Assembly: GCF_003934165.1 (NCBI RefSeq)
Contig: NZ_RKST01000006.1
Span: 248,001-312,000, forward strand
Direction: 5' to 3'
Source of the DNA: Borborobacter arsenicus
GTDB lineage: Bacteria > Pseudomonadota > Alphaproteobacteria > Rhizobiales > Rhizobiaceae
Length of the DNA: 64,000 nucleotides
Position numbers and translations under genes: made by a program. The notes below the pieces were generated by a model. It was not told the DNA's origin and searched no databases. It saw only the letters and a list, made by a program, of their open reading frames with translations. Positions 16,382-28,449 of the stretch are shown in pieces (the stretch's first letter is position 1; each line of letters starts with the position of its first letter).

Positions 16382-19195
16382 CTATTGCGCTGCCACGGCA
16401 GCAGAGCGTGCCTTGCCGCCACGCTGCGGCGCCGGTTCGCCCTTGAGCGTAGCGATCAGCCGGGCGCGGATGGTTTCGAGCCTCGCCTGGTCGTGTATCT
16501 TCTGGCCGGTCAGGTCGGCCACATAGAAGGTATCGATCATCTTTTCGCCGAAGGTGGTGATGTGGGCCGAGGCGATGTCGAGCGACAGATCAGAAAGCGC
16601 GCCGGTGATTTCCGACAACAGGCCGGGCCGGTCCAATCCGGACACGTCGATCACGGTGAAGCGGTTCGAAAGCGTGTTGCGGATGTCCACGCGCGGCTCC
16701 CGGCGGAACGCCTTGGCTCCCCGTCTGGGCTTGGCCCGCTTCTCGATCATTTCCGGCAGCCAGGCCTTGCCGGAAAGGACATCCTCGATCAGGTTGCCGA
16801 CACGCTCGGCACGCCGACGCTCATCCTCGTCGCGGTCGAATTCACGGCTAATCAGGATGGTGTCGAGCGCACGCCCATCCGATGTCGTGAATATCTGGGC
16901 ATCGACGATGTTTGCGCCGGCTGCGGCACAGGCGCCCGCTGTCACCGAAAGCAGCCGTGGATGGTCCTGCGCCAGCACGGTTATCTCGGTCACGGCCTCG
17001 AATTCATGCGTCTTGACCATGGTAGCGAGCTTCTGGCCGGCTTCATCCGCCTCGCGAATGAAGTGCGCATGGCTAAGCTGATCCTTGAGATCGACCGCCA
17101 GGAGATAGTTTTCGTAATGCAGGCCAACGACGCGCTGGCGGACCGCGTCGGGCCAGTCGGCAAGGGCTGCGGCCAGTGTCTGGCGTGCCTGGTCGGCGCG
17201 CTGTGCCCGCGGTGCCTCCGAAAAGCCGCCGGTCAACAGCAACTCCGTCTCGAAATATAGCGTGCGCAGCAACTGGCCCTTCCAACCGTTCCACACGCCC
17301 GGCCCGACACCGCGTATATCGCAGACGGTAAGCACCAGCAGCAGCTTCATGCGCTCGACCGTTTGGACGATGGCAGCAAAATCCTCGATGGTCTTGCGGT
17401 CGTTTAGATCGCGCGTCTGGGCTGTCATCGACATGACGAGATGGTTCTCGACCAGCCAGGCAACCGTCTCGGTATCGACCTTGGAAAGGCCCATATGTGG
17501 ACAGATGCGCCGGGCTATTTTTGCTCCCGCCTCGGAGTGGTCCTCAGGCCGGCCCTTGGCGATATCGTGCAGAAGCACGGCGACATAAAGCGCCTCGCGG
17601 CGCTTTTTCAGGCTGTCCATCAGCGAATGCGACAGCGGATGGATGCGCTCGCCCGCGCCATGCTCGATCTCGGACAGAATGCCGATACAGCGCAACAGAT
17701 GCTCGTCGACCGTATAGTGGTGATACATGTTGAACTGCATCATCGCGACAATACGGCCAAAATCGGGAATGAGCTTGCCGAGCAGGCCCGCCTCGTTCAT
17801 GCGGCGCAGACTGAGTTCGGGATTGCGGTCGGAAACCAATATGTCCAGGAACAGCCGGTTGGCGGTCTTGTCGCGGCGCAGATTGCGGTCGACCAGCGAC
17901 AGCGATCGCGTCAGAAGCTTCAACGCATGCGGGTGGAATTCCAGCCCATGGCGGTCGGCGAGCCAGAACAGGCGCAGCATATTGACCGGATCGCGCTGGA
18001 AAACCTCATCATCGGCGATATTGATGCGGTGATTGTCGACGATGAAGTCGGGCGCGCCGGCAAGCTTGCGACGGCGACGCGAAAAGGTGCGGAAGATGCG
18101 ATTGAAGCCCGGCACATGCTTGGCCTGCTCCTCTTCCAGCCCGGCGCAGAAGATGCGCGTCAGATCGCCGACCGTCTTGGCGATGAGGAAATAATGCTTC
18201 ATGAAGCGCTCGACGGCCGACAGGCCGGGATGGCTGGTATAGCCAAGCCGCTCGGCGATCTCGCGCTGTATGTCGAAATGCAGTCGTTCTTCCGCCTTGC
18301 CGGTCAGGAAATGCATGTGGCAGCGCACCGCCCACAGGAAATCCTCTGCCTTGAGGAACTGGTTGTATTCGGCGCGCGTGAAGACCTCCTGCGCCACCAG
18401 TTCCGCCCCGCTGCGCACGCGGAAGAAATATTTCCCGATCCAGAACAGCGTCTGGAGGTCGCGCAGGCCGCCCTTGCCGTCCTTGATGTTAGGCTCGACC
18501 AGATAGCGGCTTTCACCGGCCTTGGCGTGGCGTTCGTCGCGCTCGGCAAGCTTGGCCTGAACGAAGTCCGGGCCGCTGTCCTTCACCACCTCCTGGTCGA
18601 AGCGCTGCAGCAGTTCCTGATAGAGCTTGCGCTCGCCCCAGACGAAGCGCGCTTCGAGGATAGAGGTTCGGATGGTGATGTCGGCACGCGACTGGCGGAT
18701 GCACTCGTCGATGTTGCGCGTAGCGTGGCCGACTTTCAGCCCCATATCCCACAGCATATAGAGCATATATTCGACGATCTGCTCGCCCCATGGGGTCTGC
18801 TTGTAGGGCAGAAGGAAGAGGAGATCGATGTCGGAACCGGGCGCCAGTGTGCCGCGGCCATAGCCGCCAACCGCCACGATGGCCATGCGTTCGGCCGCGG
18901 AGGGGTTCTTGGCACGATAGACATGGGTGACGGCGAAATCGTAAAGCGCCCGGATGATCTCATCCATGAGATGGGAAAGGCGCGAGGCGCAGGCCGTGCC
19001 GCTGCCATCCTCCATCACCATGGTCTCGACCGTGCCCCTGCCCGAAGCGATCGTCGCCTTGAGCAGCTTCAATACTTCGCTGCGCACAGCCATGGACGAA
19101 CCATTGCCACCTGTCGCCGCCGTCAACGCGGTGAGATCGTGGCGCAAGGCCACGCCGTCGATCAGGCGCTCGAGCTTCAGGGGAATCTTGGCCAT
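16382..19195 (-). CDS. glnD: Bifunctional uridylyltransferase/uridylyl-removing enzyme GlnD
   Basis: The 937-residue enzyme uridylylates and deuridylylates PII proteins in response to glutamine and so reports nitrogen status. The nucleotidyltransferase motif [19 protein letters not shown] lies around residues 110-130. The HD domain that removes UMP includes [17 protein letters not shown] near residue 535. Two C-terminal ACT domains, beginning near [16 protein letters not shown] and [17 protein letters not shown], sense glutamine. The ATG at 19195 begins MAKIPLKLE; the frame is open for a further 104 codons upstream without GlnD similarity. It heads the run glnD-murJ-trpS-usp-nfuA. Confidence 0.96.
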   Translation of the reverse strand: MAKIPLKLERLIDGVALRHDLTALTAATGGNGSSMAVRSEVLKLLKATIASGRGTVETMVMEDGSGTACASRLSHLMDEIIRALYDFAVTHVYRAKNPSAAERMAIVAVGGYGRGTLAPGSDIDLLFLLPYKQTPWGEQIVEYMLYMLWDMGLKVGHATRNIDECIRQSRADITIRTSILEARFVWGERKLYQELLQRFDQEVVKDSGPDFVQAKLAERDERHAKAGESRYLVEPNIKDGKGGLRDLQTLFWIGKYFFRVRSGAELVAQEVFTRAEYNQFLKAEDFLWAVRCHMHFLTGKAEERLHFDIQREIAERLGYTSHPGLSAVERFMKHYFLIAKTVGDLTRIFCAGLEEEQAKHVPGFNRIFRTFSRRRRKLAGAPDFIVDNHRINIADDEVFQRDPVNMLRLFWLADRHGLEFHPHALKLLTRSLSLVDRNLRRDKTANRLFLDILVSDRNPELSLRRMNEAGLLGKLIPDFGRIVAMMQFNMYHHYTVDEHLLRCIGILSEIEHGAGERIHPLSHSLMDSLKKRREALYVAVLLHDIAKGRPEDHSEAGAKIARRICPHMGLSKVDTETVAWLVENHLVMSMTAQTRDLNDRKTIEDFAAIVQTVERMKLLLVLTVCDIRGVGPGVWNGWKGQLLRTLYFETELLLTGGFSEAPRAQRADQARQTLAAALADWPDAVRQRVVGLHYENYLLAVDLKDQLSHAHFIREADEAGQKLATMVKTHEFEAVTEITVLAQDHPRLLSVTAGACAAAGANIVDAQIFTTSDGRALDTILISREFDRDEDERRRAERVGNLIEDVLSGKAWLPEMIEKRAKPRRGAKAFRREPRVDIRNTLSNRFTVIDVSGLDRPGLLSEITGALSDLSLDIASAHITTFGEKMIDTFYVADLTGQKIHDQARLETIRARLIATLKGEPAPQRGGKARSAAVAAQ

Positions 19196-19397
19196 GCCGG
19201 TTAGGAGACTCGCGTTTCGACCGGCGTCTATAGCGCGTTTTTTATGCAGTTGGTATGGCCCCGCACGTCTCGGCAATCTCCCTCCCGTATTGTCGCGGCG
19301 CCATAAAAGGCAATCTGCCACCTCGACATCACGCCAGGCTTTGTGTAACCGCCTCTCTCCCGCCGCCACGGCCACAATCACGCATGAGGAATGAACC

Positions 19398-20660
19398 ATG
19401 AGCCCGATCAGCGGCGGCATAGACTTTGGCACGTCCAACTCCACCGTCGGCATTTTCCGCGGCGGCCGCCCAAAACTCGTCGCGCTCGAAGGCGAACAGG
19501 TGACCATGCCGAGCGCCGTCTTCTACAATTTCGAGGACAACGGCACCTATTTCGGCCGGCGCGCCATCGCCGACTATACCGACCATGCGGAAGGACGGCT
19601 GCTGCGCGCCCTGAAAAGCGTGCTCGGCTCGTCGCTCGTCCATGAGAAAACCCGCATCAAGGCACGCTCGATCGCCTTTACGGATATCATCGGTTCTTTC
19701 ATCGGCTATCTGAAGGACCGGCTCGAAGCAGAAGCCGGCGAGGAGGTCGAAAGCGTGGTGCTGGGGCGTCCGGTGCATTTCGTCGACGAGGACGAAACAG
19801 CGGACCGCGAGGCACAGGATCAGCTCGAAAACGCGGCGCGGGCGCAAGGCTTCAAGCACATCGCCTTCCAGTTCGAGCCGATCGCGGCCGCTCTCGATTA
19901 TGAGCAGCGCGTGACACGCGAGGAACTGGCCCTGATCATCGATATCGGCGGCGGCACATCCGATTTTTCCATTGTCCGGGTGTCGCCCGAGCGCGCTCAA
20001 GCCAACGACCGCAGGGAAGATATCCTTGCCAGCACCGGCATCCATATCGGCGGCACCGATTTCGACAAGCTGCTCTCCGTCAGCCATGTGATGCCTGAAT
20101 TCGGCTACAAGACACCGACCAGGGACGGCAAGCGCAACCTGCCTGCGGGCTACTTCTTCGACCTCGCCACATGGCAGCGCATCAATATGCTCTATACGCC
20201 CAAGGCGATGACCGACCTGCGGCAGATCCGCTACGAAGCGGCACGGCCCGAACTGGTCGAACGCATGATCGATGTCGTCAGCCACAGGCAGGGCCATGCA
20301 CTCGCGTCCAAGGTCGAGCGAGCCAAGATCGACCTCACCGACGCCCGAGAGACGACAATGGACATCAGCCTTCCCGGCGAACGGCTAAGGCTGCCGGTGA
20401 CCCGCGCCGGTCTCGATGAAGCCATCGACGACACGGTCGAGCGGGTCGTGGCCGTCGTCTCGAAGACCGTTGCCGAGGCCGGCCTCAAACCGGAGCAAAT
20501 CACGACCTTGTTCCTCACCGGCGGCTCGACTGCGATACCGCTGCTGAAGCAGAGCATCCTTGCGCTTTTCCCGAAGGCAATCGCGGTCGAAGGCGATATG
20601 TTCGGCAGCGTCGGGCTCGGACTGGCGCTCGACGCGAAGCGCAAATTCGCGACTGCGTAA
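19398..20660 (+). CDS. Hsp70-family protein, YegD-like
   Basis: The 420-residue protein has only the actin-like ATPase domain of Hsp70 and resembles E. coli YegD. Phosphate 1 motif [14 protein letters not shown] lies at residues 7-20, phosphate 2 is [15 protein letters not shown] near residue 180, and the adenosine motif [13 protein letters not shown] is near residue 375. The substrate-binding and lid domains of DnaK are absent, as in YegD, so it may act with a partner or as a regulatory ATPase. The ATG at 19398 has GAGGAATGAACC upstream. An Rsm22-like gene starts 18 bases after it, suggesting co-expression. Its precise function is not known. Confidence 0.87.
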   Translation: MSPISGGIDFGTSNSTVGIFRGGRPKLVALEGEQVTMPSAVFYNFEDNGTYFGRRAIADYTDHAEGRLLRALKSVLGSSLVHEKTRIKARSIAFTDIIGSFIGYLKDRLEAEAGEEVESVVLGRPVHFVDEDETADREAQDQLENAARAQGFKHIAFQFEPIAAALDYEQRVTREELALIIDIGGGTSDFSIVRVSPERAQANDRREDILASTGIHIGGTDFDKLLSVSHVMPEFGYKTPTRDGKRNLPAGYFFDLATWQRINMLYTPKAMTDLRQIRYEAARPELVERMIDVVSHRQGHALASKVERAKIDLTDARETTMDISLPGERLRLPVTRAGLDEAIDDTVERVVAVVSKTVAEAGLKPEQITTLFLTGGSTAIPLLKQSILALFPKAIAVEGDMFGSVGLGLALDAKRKFATA

Positions 20661-20678
20661 CAAAGGTTCGAGGGGGCC

Positions 20679-21650
20679 ATGGAACTTCCCGTCGCACTGC
20701 GCCAGGCGGTCGATCATGCTCTGGAAGGCGTCAAGCTGCCGGCACTGAAGCAGGCGGCAGATGTGCTTTCCAGGCGCTACCGTGCCGAAACACGCGACGG
20801 TCGCCTGCATCTGTCCGACGACATGGCGGCGAAGGCCTATCTCGCCGCGAGGCTGCCGGCAACCTATGCGGCGGTCCGCGCCAGCATCGGGAAGGTGGCG
20901 GAAGTCCGCCCGGATTTTTCACCCCATAGCTTGCTCGACATCGGCGCCGGCCCCGGTACCGTGCTTTGGGCGGCGCGCGACTGCTGGGAAAGCCTCGGGC
21001 TGGCGGTGATGGTCGAGGCGAGCCCGGCGATCCGCGCCGTCGGCAGCACGCTTGCCCGCCATGCCGCCCCCGTCGCCGCAAGCTATTGCCCCGGCGATGT
21101 CACCAGCAAATTCCCCGACCTGCAGCCGGCCGATCTTGTCACGCTCGCCTATGTGCTGGACGAGATCGCCCCCGATGAAATCGAGCCGCTGGTCGACCGG
21201 CTCTGGAGCCTGACCGGCGGTATCCTGCTCATTGTCGAGCCCGGCACGACGGCCGGCTGGCAGCGCATCCTGCGCGCGCGTTCGCGCCTTATCCGGGCCG
21301 GGGCACAGATCCTCGCCCCCTGCCCGCATCAGCAGGATTGTCCGCTTGCCGCTCCTGACTGGTGTCACTTTTCGCGCCGCGTCGCCCGCTCGCGGCTGCA
21401 CCGGTTGGCCAAGGGGGGCGAGGTGCCGTGGGAGGACGAGAAATACATATTCCTGGCAGCGTCCAGAACACCGGGCGAGAGGCCAACCGGGCGTGTGCTC
21501 GGCACCCCGCAAACGTCCAGCGGCGTGGTCCGGCTCAAGCTCTGCGATGCCGGCGGTGCGGTCGGAGAACACGTCTTCAGTCGGCGCGACGGCGCGGCCT
21601 TCAAGGCTGCGAAACGGCTCGATTGGGGCGATGCGATGTGGGTGGAGTGA
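20679..21650 (+). CDS. Rsm22-type small-subunit assembly methyltransferase-like protein
   Basis: The 323-residue protein belongs to the Rsm22 family, the bacterial relatives of mitochondrial Rsm22/METTL17, which assist small ribosomal subunit assembly. The SAM-binding motif I is LLDIGAGPGTVLWA at residues about 85-98. Cysteines at 215, 221 and 229 (in CPHQQDCPLAAPDWCHF) and at 289 (LKLCDAGG) have the spacing of the [4Fe-4S] ligands reported for METTL17, so a cluster is likely. The ATG at 20679 has GAGGGGGCC before it. Whether the bacterial proteins methylate RNA is unsettled. It lies 18 bases downstream of the YegD-like gene. Confidence 0.87.
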   Translation: MELPVALRQAVDHALEGVKLPALKQAADVLSRRYRAETRDGRLHLSDDMAAKAYLAARLPATYAAVRASIGKVAEVRPDFSPHSLLDIGAGPGTVLWAARDCWESLGLAVMVEASPAIRAVGSTLARHAAPVAASYCPGDVTSKFPDLQPADLVTLAYVLDEIAPDEIEPLVDRLWSLTGGILLIVEPGTTAGWQRILRARSRLIRAGAQILAPCPHQQDCPLAAPDWCHFSRRVARSRLHRLAKGGEVPWEDEKYIFLAASRTPGERPTGRVLGTPQTSSGVVRLKLCDAGGAVGEHVFSRRDGAAFKAAKRLDWGDAMWVE

Positions 21651-21740
21651 GGGGCGGAACCTTGCACGGCCTTCGTTCCTTCGCACCCCCTCTGGCAACG
21701 TAGGGCGCCGGTTTTGCCAAAGCATCTCTTTGGTAAAGAG

Positions 21741-24500
21741 CTACCCCTTCGCGACTATCTCCTTCAGCCGGTAGAGCGCTTCCAGTGCCTCGCGCGGTGT
21801 CATCTCATCGAGATTGAGGGCAGAAAGCGCCCCGCCGAGCGCGTCATTGGCGGCGGGCTTCGGCGGCTCCCTGCGTACCATCGCTGAAAACAGCGGCAGA
21901 TCGTCGACGAGGCGATCGGCCTTGCCGGATGTCTCGCCGGCCTCGAGCTGGTGCAGCACGTCCTTCGCCCGCTGCACCACAGCGTCGGGGAGGCCTGCCA
22001 GCCGGGCCACCTGCACGCCATAGGAGCGATCCGCCGCGCCCTTGCCGACCTCATGCAGGAAGACCACGTCACCCTCCCACTCCTTGACCCGCATGGTGAC
22101 GTTGTGCAGTCGTTCCAGCTTGCCGGCAAGGGCGGTCATCTCATGGAAATGGGTGGCGAAGATTGCCCGGCAGCAGTTCTTCTCGTGCAGATATTCCACC
22201 GCCGCCCAGGCAATCGACAGTCCGTCGAAGGTCGCCGTGCCGCGCCCGATCTCGTCCAGAATGACCAGCGAGCGCTCGCCTGCCTGGTTGAGGATTGCCG
22301 CCGTCTCGACCATTTCGACCATGAAGGTGGAGCGTCCACGCGCCAGATCGTCGGAGGCGCCGACACGGGAAAACAGCCGATCGACCACGCCGATGCGCGC
22401 CGATGCCGCCGGCACATAAGAGCCCATCTGGGCGAGGATGGCGATCAGTGCGTTCTGGCGCAGGAAGGTCGACTTGCCGCCCATATTCGGGCCGGTCAAA
22501 AGCCAGATCGCCCCGGCCTTGGCGCCGTTCTCCGGCGACAGGTCGCAATCATTGGCGACGAAGCCATTGGCGGCGGCGCGGCGCAGCGCCTGCTCGACCA
22601 CCGGGTGGCGCCCGCCGACAATCTCGAAAGCAAGGCTGTCATCGACCACCGGCCGACGCCAGGCCTCGGCCGAGGCAAGCACGGCGAGACTTGAAGCCAC
22701 ATCGAGCATCGCCAGCGCCAATGCTCCGGCACGGATCGTGTCGGCATGGCCCACAGCTTCGGCAACCAGCGCATCGAAAGTGGCAAGTTCGATGGCCAGC
22801 GCCCGCTCGGCCGCATTGGCGATCTTCGTCTCCATCTCCGCCAGTTCGGTCGTGGTGAAGCGCATGGCGTTGGCCATGGTCTGGCGGTGGATGAAACGCG
22901 CCTTGGCTTCATCGGTGCCGGTCATGACCGCCTGATGATTGGCGGTCACCTCGATATAATAGCCGAGCACATTGTTGTGCCTTATCTTCAGCGAACGGAT
23001 ACCCGTCTCCTCGACCAGCTCACGCTCCATGCCAGCGATGACGCGGCGCGATTCGTCGCGCAGCGCCCGCATTTCGTCGAGTTCGGCATGGTATCCCGCC
23101 CGCACGAAGCCGCCATCGCGTTTCAGCAGCGGCAGGTCGTCGGCCAGAGCTGCCGTCAATTGATCGGCAAAGCGGATCGGCAGCGCCGAGATAGCTTCCA
23201 GCGCCTCCTTCACCTCCGCCGGCACGATCGCATCGGCAAACAGCGTCCTGAGCGCCACGGCCGCCTCGAAGCCGGAGCGCAACGCGCCAAGGTCGCGCGG
23301 ACCACCCCGGTTGAGCGCGAGCCGCGTCAGAGCGCGCGGCATATCGGCCACGCCCTTGAGACAGGCGCGCAGTGCCTCGCCAAGCCGCCGCTCGGTAAGA
23401 AAGAACGCGACCGCATCGAGCCTCCGGTTGATCGCCTTGGGGTCGGTCAGCGGCGACATTAGTCGGTCGGCCAAGAGGCGGGCGCCCGCCCCAGTCACCG
23501 TGCGGTCGATGGCGCTGAACAGCGAGCCGTCGCGTCCGCCATCCGTGCTTCGCAGCAGTTCCAGATTGGTCCGCGTCGCCGGATCGATGAACAGCGTCGT
23601 GCCGGCCTGCTCGCGCTCCGGTCGCGACAGTGGTGGCCGTTCGGCCTTTTGCGTCTTTTCGACATAGGCGATGACGCCGGAGATTGCTGACAGTTCAGCG
23701 CGTGAGAAGGTGCCGAAACTGTCGGGCGTCGCCACTTCGTAGAACCGGGCGATGCGGGAAGGCGCCGAAGCTGAATCGAACAGGCTCGGCGGCTGCGGGC
23801 TCGCCACCTGGCCGATGAGATCGAATACCGGCTTCAGCTCCTCATCACGGAACACCGGCTCGGCCAGGATCAGTTCGCGCGGATCGACCCGGAAGATGTC
23901 TGCCAGCAGATTGTCGGCGCTGGTTTCGGCCACCCGGAAAATACCGGTCGAAAGCTCGATCCAGGCCAGCGCGTAACTTGTCTGGTTGCCTGTCGCGCTG
24001 ACGCGCTCCCCGGCTCTTGTATCCGCACCACCCTTGACCCGCCCCAGCGCCATCAGGAAATTCGATTCCGACGGCGCCAGCAGTTTGTCCTCGGTGATGG
24101 TACCGGGCGTGACCAGCCGGATGACATCGCGCTTCACCACCGATTTCGAGCCGCGTTTCCTGGCTTCGGCCGGGTCCTCGATCTGCTCGCAGACGGCGAC
24201 GCGATGGCCAAGGGCAATCAGCTTCTGCAGATAATCGTCGGCGGCATGGACCGGCACGCCGCACATCGGAATGTCATGGCCCTGATGCTTGCCCCGCTTG
24301 GTGAGCACGATACCGAGCGCGCGCGAGGCAACTTCGGCATCGTCGAAGAACAATTCGTAGAAATCGCCCATGCGATAGAACAGCAGCGAATCGGGGTTCG
24401 CCGCCTTGATCTCGATATACTGCTCCATCATCGGCGTGGCGGCCGCGGCCGGCTGCGCCGGGGAACTGTTCTCGATGTGGATCGGTGTTTCGTCGTTCAA
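21741..24500 (-). CDS. mutS: DNA mismatch repair protein MutS
   Basis: MutS recognises base mismatches and short loops and starts repair with MutL. The mismatch-binding motif lies in [17 protein letters not shown] near residue 41 of the chosen form, with the FYE wedge. Walker A is [10 protein letters not shown] and Walker B lies in [16 protein letters not shown] near residue 725. The C-terminus [11 protein letters not shown] is normal. The start is uncertain: a TTG at 24500 gives 919 residues with the N-terminal extension usual in this order, while an ATG at 24431 gives 896 residues beginning MMEQYIEIK. The gene is divergent from maeB with about 115 bases between them. Confidence 0.94.
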   Translation of the reverse strand: MNDETPIHIENSSPAQPAAAATPMMEQYIEIKAANPDSLLFYRMGDFYELFFDDAEVASRALGIVLTKRGKHQGHDIPMCGVPVHAADDYLQKLIALGHRVAVCEQIEDPAEARKRGSKSVVKRDVIRLVTPGTITEDKLLAPSESNFLMALGRVKGGADTRAGERVSATGNQTSYALAWIELSTGIFRVAETSADNLLADIFRVDPRELILAEPVFRDEELKPVFDLIGQVASPQPPSLFDSASAPSRIARFYEVATPDSFGTFSRAELSAISGVIAYVEKTQKAERPPLSRPEREQAGTTLFIDPATRTNLELLRSTDGGRDGSLFSAIDRTVTGAGARLLADRLMSPLTDPKAINRRLDAVAFFLTERRLGEALRACLKGVADMPRALTRLALNRGGPRDLGALRSGFEAAVALRTLFADAIVPAEVKEALEAISALPIRFADQLTAALADDLPLLKRDGGFVRAGYHAELDEMRALRDESRRVIAGMERELVEETGIRSLKIRHNNVLGYYIEVTANHQAVMTGTDEAKARFIHRQTMANAMRFTTTELAEMETKIANAAERALAIELATFDALVAEAVGHADTIRAGALALAMLDVASSLAVLASAEAWRRPVVDDSLAFEIVGGRHPVVEQALRRAAANGFVANDCDLSPENGAKAGAIWLLTGPNMGGKSTFLRQNALIAILAQMGSYVPAASARIGVVDRLFSRVGASDDLARGRSTFMVEMVETAAILNQAGERSLVILDEIGRGTATFDGLSIAWAAVEYLHEKNCCRAIFATHFHEMTALAGKLERLHNVTMRVKEWEGDVVFLHEVGKGAADRSYGVQVARLAGLPDAVVQRAKDVLHQLEAGETSGKADRLVDDLPLFSAMVRREPPKPAANDALGGALSALNLDEMTPREALEALYRLKEIVAKG

Positions 24501-24615
24501 TGTATCGTCCAAAAAGAAGAGCCCCGCCCTGATTGGCGATTTACAGCGTCGGAGTGTAGCCTTAATGCCGAACGGTCCACAAAAATAGACTGCGTCAGGC
24601 GAGGAAACGCAAAGC

Positions 24616-26901
24616 ATGGCATCCGGCAACAAACCTGAAAATCTCGGTCCTTCCGTCAGCACCCAGGAGGCGCTCGAGTTCCACGCCGCCGGCAGGCCGG
24701 GCAAGCTCGAAATCAACCCCACCAAGCCGATGGCGACACAACGTGACCTGTCGCTGGCCTATTCGCCGGGGGTAGCCGCGCCGGTTCTGGCCATCGCCGA
24801 CGATCCGAGCCGCGCCTTCGACTATACATCGCGCGGCAATATGGTCGCCGTCATCAGCAACGGCACGTCGATCCTCGGGCTCGGCAATCTCGGCGCGCTT
24901 GCCTCCAAGCCGGTGATGGAAGGCAAGGCGGTGCTGTTCAAGCGCTTTGCCGATGTCGATTCCATCGATCTGGAAGTCGACACCGAGAATGTCGACGAAT
25001 TCATCAATTGCGTGCGCTATCTCGGACCGTCCTTCGGCGGCATCAATCTGGAGGATATAAAGGCGCCGGAATGCTTCATCATCGAGCAACGCCTGCGCGA
25101 ACTGATGGACATTCCGGTGTTTCACGACGACCAGCACGGAACGGCGATCATCGCCGCTGCCGGACTGATCAATGCGCTGGAGATCACCGGCCGCGACATG
25201 AAGACGACGCGGCTGGTCTGCAACGGCGCCGGCTCGGCCGGCATCGCCTGTATCGAACTGGCGAAGGCGATGGGCTTTTCGCCCGAAAACATCATCCTGT
25301 GCGACACCAAGGGCGTGGTCTATCAGGGCCGCACGGAGGGCATGAACCAGTGGAAATCGGCCCATGCCGTCAAGACCGAAAAACGCACGCTGGCCGAGGC
25401 GATGGATGGGGCCGACGTCTTTTTCGGCGTTTCGGCCAAGGGAGCACTGACATCTGCCATGGTGCGATCCATGGCGAAGAACCCGATCATCTTCGCCATG
25501 GCCAATCCCGACCCGGAGATCACGCCCGAGGAAGTGGCCGACATCCGCACCGATGCCATCATGGCGACCGGCCGCTCGGATTATCCGAACCAGGTCAACA
25601 ATGTGCTCGGCTTCCCCTACATCTTTCGCGGCGCGCTCGACGTGCGGGCAACCACCATCAATGATGAAATGAAGATCGCCGCCGCGCAGGCGCTGGCCGC
25701 CCTTGCCCGGCAGGACGTGCCCGACGACGTCGCCGCCGCCTATCGCGGCAGCCGGCCGAAATTCGGCCCCAACTACATCATTCCGGTGCCGTTCGATCCA
25801 CGCCTGATCGCCGCCGTTCCGCTCGCCGTCGCCAAGGCGGCGATGGATTCGGGCGTCGCGCAAAGGCCGATCCTCGATCTCGGCAAATATGCCAACGAGC
25901 TGTCGGCCCGTCGCGACCCGATCGCCTCCACCCTGCAGCGGATCTATGATCGCGTTCGCCGCCACCCCAAGCGGGTGGTGTTCGCCGAGGGCGAGGAAGA
26001 GCAGGTGATGCGGGCGGCCGTGTCCTATGCCAATCAGGAACTCGGCACCGCGATCCTGGTGGGACGCGACGAGATCATCAAGGAAAACGCCCGCAATGCC
26101 GGCATCGACATCAACAAGCCCGGCATCGAGATCATCAATGCAAGGCTTTCACGCCGCAATGCCATCTACGCGGACTATCTCTATGAACGGCTGCAGCGCA
26201 AGGGCTTCCTGTTCCGCGACTGCCAGCGGCTGATCAATACCGACCGCAACCACTTCGCTGCCACAATGGTGGCGCTCGGCGATGCCGATGCCGTGGTCAC
26301 CGGCGTGACGCGCAACTATTCCACCGTGCTGGAAGATGTCCGCCGGGTGATCGACGCACGGCCCGGCCACAGCGTCATCGGCGTATCGATCGCGCTGTGC
26401 CGTGGACGCACCGTGATCATCGCCGACACCGCCGTCCATGACATGCCCGATGCGGTCGAGATCGCCGACATCGCCGAGGAGGTCGCAGGCTTCGCGCGCC
26501 GCATGGGCTATGAGCCGCGTGTTGCCATGCTCGCCTATTCGACCTTCGGCCATCCGGCCGGCGAGCGCTCCGAGCGCATCCAGGAAGCGGTGAAGATATT
26601 GGACAAGCGCCGCGTCGATTTCGAATATGACGGCGAGATGGCCGCCGATGTGGCGCTAAATCCGCGCATTATGCAGCAATATCCGTTCTGCCGTCTCTCC
26701 GGGCCGGCGAACGTGCTGGTGATGCCGGCCTATCACTCGGCCTCAATCTCGACCAAGCTCCTGCAGGAACTCGGCGGATCGACCGTGATCGGCCCGCTGC
26801 TGGTCGGCCTCAACAAGCCGGTGCAGATCGTTCCGCTCAACGCAAAGGACAGCGACATCGTCAATATGGCGGTGATCGCCGCCTATAGCGCCGACACGTA
26901 A
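24616..26901 (+). CDS. maeB: NADP-dependent malic enzyme with phosphotransacetylase-like domain
   Basis: The 761-residue protein converts malate to pyruvate and CO2 with NADP as cofactor. Residues 1 to about 430 are the malic enzyme part (SYSPGVAAP-type start region [14 protein letters not shown] near residue 43, FHDDQHGTA near residue 170 and NAD(P)-binding GAGSAGIA near residue 203). Residues about 440-761 resemble phosphate acetyltransferase; in rhizobial malic enzymes this domain lacks PTA activity and affects assembly and acetyl-CoA response. The ATG at 24616 has GAGGAAA upstream. With pckA in the same window it covers both routes from C4 acids to pyruvate/PEP. Confidence 0.95.
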   Translation: MASGNKPENLGPSVSTQEALEFHAAGRPGKLEINPTKPMATQRDLSLAYSPGVAAPVLAIADDPSRAFDYTSRGNMVAVISNGTSILGLGNLGALASKPVMEGKAVLFKRFADVDSIDLEVDTENVDEFINCVRYLGPSFGGINLEDIKAPECFIIEQRLRELMDIPVFHDDQHGTAIIAAAGLINALEITGRDMKTTRLVCNGAGSAGIACIELAKAMGFSPENIILCDTKGVVYQGRTEGMNQWKSAHAVKTEKRTLAEAMDGADVFFGVSAKGALTSAMVRSMAKNPIIFAMANPDPEITPEEVADIRTDAIMATGRSDYPNQVNNVLGFPYIFRGALDVRATTINDEMKIAAAQALAALARQDVPDDVAAAYRGSRPKFGPNYIIPVPFDPRLIAAVPLAVAKAAMDSGVAQRPILDLGKYANELSARRDPIASTLQRIYDRVRRHPKRVVFAEGEEEQVMRAAVSYANQELGTAILVGRDEIIKENARNAGIDINKPGIEIINARLSRRNAIYADYLYERLQRKGFLFRDCQRLINTDRNHFAATMVALGDADAVVTGVTRNYSTVLEDVRRVIDARPGHSVIGVSIALCRGRTVIIADTAVHDMPDAVEIADIAEEVAGFARRMGYEPRVAMLAYSTFGHPAGERSERIQEAVKILDKRRVDFEYDGEMAADVALNPRIMQQYPFCRLSGPANVLVMPAYHSASISTKLLQELGGSTVIGPLLVGLNKPVQIVPLNAKDSDIVNMAVIAAYSADT

Positions 26902-26905
26902 TACG

Positions 26906-27898
26906 CTACAACAAGCCGGCCTGCCCGGCGGCCTCGCGCAAGTTTTCACGCGGACGCGGCCCAATCTGCTGGATGACCAGGCCTGCGGCAAGCGACCCCA
27001 GCCGGCCGCAATCCACAAGGCTGCGGCCTGCCGTATAGCCGAACAGGAAGCCGGCGGCATAAAGGTCGCCGGCACCCGTCGTATCGACAAGCTTGTCGAT
27101 CTCGATTGCATCGACGGCGACGGTTTCGTCGCCCTTCACGATAACCGAACCGCGTTCGGAACGTGTGACAGCGGCGATGCTGCAATCCTTGCGGACAAGC
27201 TCCAGCGCCTGTTCGAACGACTCCGTCTGGTAGAGCGATTTCAGCTCGCTTTCATTGGCAAAGACGATATCGACGGTGCGGCTGCGCATGAGGTCAAGGA
27301 ATTCGCCGCGATAGCGGTCGACGCAGAAGGGGTCGGACAGCGTCATCGAGACTTCCCGTCCGGCTTCATGCGCATGCCGGGCGGCCAGCAGGATCGCTTC
27401 CTTCGCCCGCGGCGGGTCCCACAGATAGCCCTCGAAATAGGTGACCTTGGCCGCGCGCGCCTTGTCGGCCTCGACATCCTCCGGCCCGAGTTCGACGCAG
27501 GCGCCGAGATAGGTGTTCATCGAGCGCTCGCCATCGGGCGTGACGAAGATCATCGAGCGCGCCGTCGGCGGGTTGCCGGCAAGCGGCCTGGTGTCGAACG
27601 CCACACCCTGCGCGCGGATGTCATGCGTGTAGATGTCGCCGAGATGATCTTGCGACACCTTGCCGAAGAAGGCGGCGCGACCACCGAAGCTGGCGACGCC
27701 CGCCGCCGTGTTGCCAGCGCTGCCGCCCGAGGCCTCGATCGCCGGACCCATATGGCTGTAGAGCAGTTCGGCGCGCTCGGCATCGATCAGGTTCATGGCG
27801 CCCTTGATGATGGCGTTGTCGCGCAGGAACGCTTCGTCGCACTGGGCGATGATGTCGACGATAGCGTTGCCGATACAAAGCACGTCATATTTGGTCAT
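26906..27898 (-). CDS. PfkB-family sugar/nucleoside kinase, adenosine-kinase-like
   Basis: This 330-residue ribokinase-fold enzyme is of the branch annotated as adenosine kinase in alphaproteobacteria. The N-terminus MTKYDVLCIGNAIVDII, the GGSAGNTAAGVASFGG motif near residue 57 and the catalytic signature DTTGAGDLYAAGFLFG near residue 287 with its base aspartate are all present. Adenosine would be one product of AhcY, whose gene is 18 kb away, so a salvage role is plausible but the substrate is not proven by sequence. The ATG at 27898 starts the conserved N-terminus; an upstream open stretch of 118 codons is not family-like. It converges with maeB, only four bases apart. Confidence 0.86.
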   Translation of the reverse strand: MTKYDVLCIGNAIVDIIAQCDEAFLRDNAIIKGAMNLIDAERAELLYSHMGPAIEASGGSAGNTAAGVASFGGRAAFFGKVSQDHLGDIYTHDIRAQGVAFDTRPLAGNPPTARSMIFVTPDGERSMNTYLGACVELGPEDVEADKARAAKVTYFEGYLWDPPRAKEAILLAARHAHEAGREVSMTLSDPFCVDRYRGEFLDLMRSRTVDIVFANESELKSLYQTESFEQALELVRKDCSIAAVTRSERGSVIVKGDETVAVDAIEIDKLVDTTGAGDLYAAGFLFGYTAGRSLVDCGRLGSLAAGLVIQQIGPRPRENLREAAGQAGLL

Positions 27899-28099
27899 GA
27901 ATCCCCGCAGGCAAAGGCTGGTCGCGCGATCAAATCGCCAGCGGTCTAGCCGTTTGCAACGGCTTCTTGCAAGGAATTTGGACGCCTGCCTTCCCGTTTG
28001 CCGCGCTATGCGGGAAAACGCCCCTGAACAAGCCTGTCCCGACAGCCTCCGCAACCGATGATTGACGCCATCCGAAACCATCGCTAATCCTGTCGCCGG

Positions 28100-28273
28100 A
28101 ATTGGTTTCGCCTCGGCGAATGAAAAGGGAACATGGTGAGGTCGATCGGTCGGCCGAATCCGTGACTGCCCCCGCAACTGTAACCGTTGAGCCGCTTCAC
28201 CCAAGTCACTGACCCGTTTGCGGGTCGGGAAGACAGAAGCAGGCAATGACACGGAAGTCAGGAGACCTGCCTT
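28100..28273 (+). promoter_or_regulatory. Cobalamin (AdoCbl) riboswitch
   Basis: The conserved parts of a cobalamin riboswitch occur in order: AAAAGGGAACATGGTGAG, then GACTGCCCCCGCAACTGTAA, then a short hairpin CACTGACCCG/CGGGTCGGGAAG, and finally the B12 box GGAAGTCAGGAGACCTGCC at about 28253-28271. It precedes btuB by about 175 bases, which probably hold the expression platform. High cobalamin should turn off the btu genes. No gene lies between 27898 and 28450. Edges are approximate. Confidence 0.95.
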
Positions 28274-28449
28274 TTCCGGTCACCCATGCCCGGGCACGAG
28301 GGGTGCTCAGGCGCGGCCGTCCGTAGCGGTGACACAAATGTGTTGCCGCGCGTTCGAATGGCTCAGGGGCTCAGTGCCCCGCAATCCTTCCGATCCGCGG
28401 TTTTTAATGGCTTGGCCGGCGATACGCCTCAGGCCAAACGGAGGGATGA

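Noticed and set aside
17441-19204. 587-codon plus-strand open frame opposite glnD
   Set aside because: Antisense of a clear GlnD; composition is typical of reverse-frame translation.
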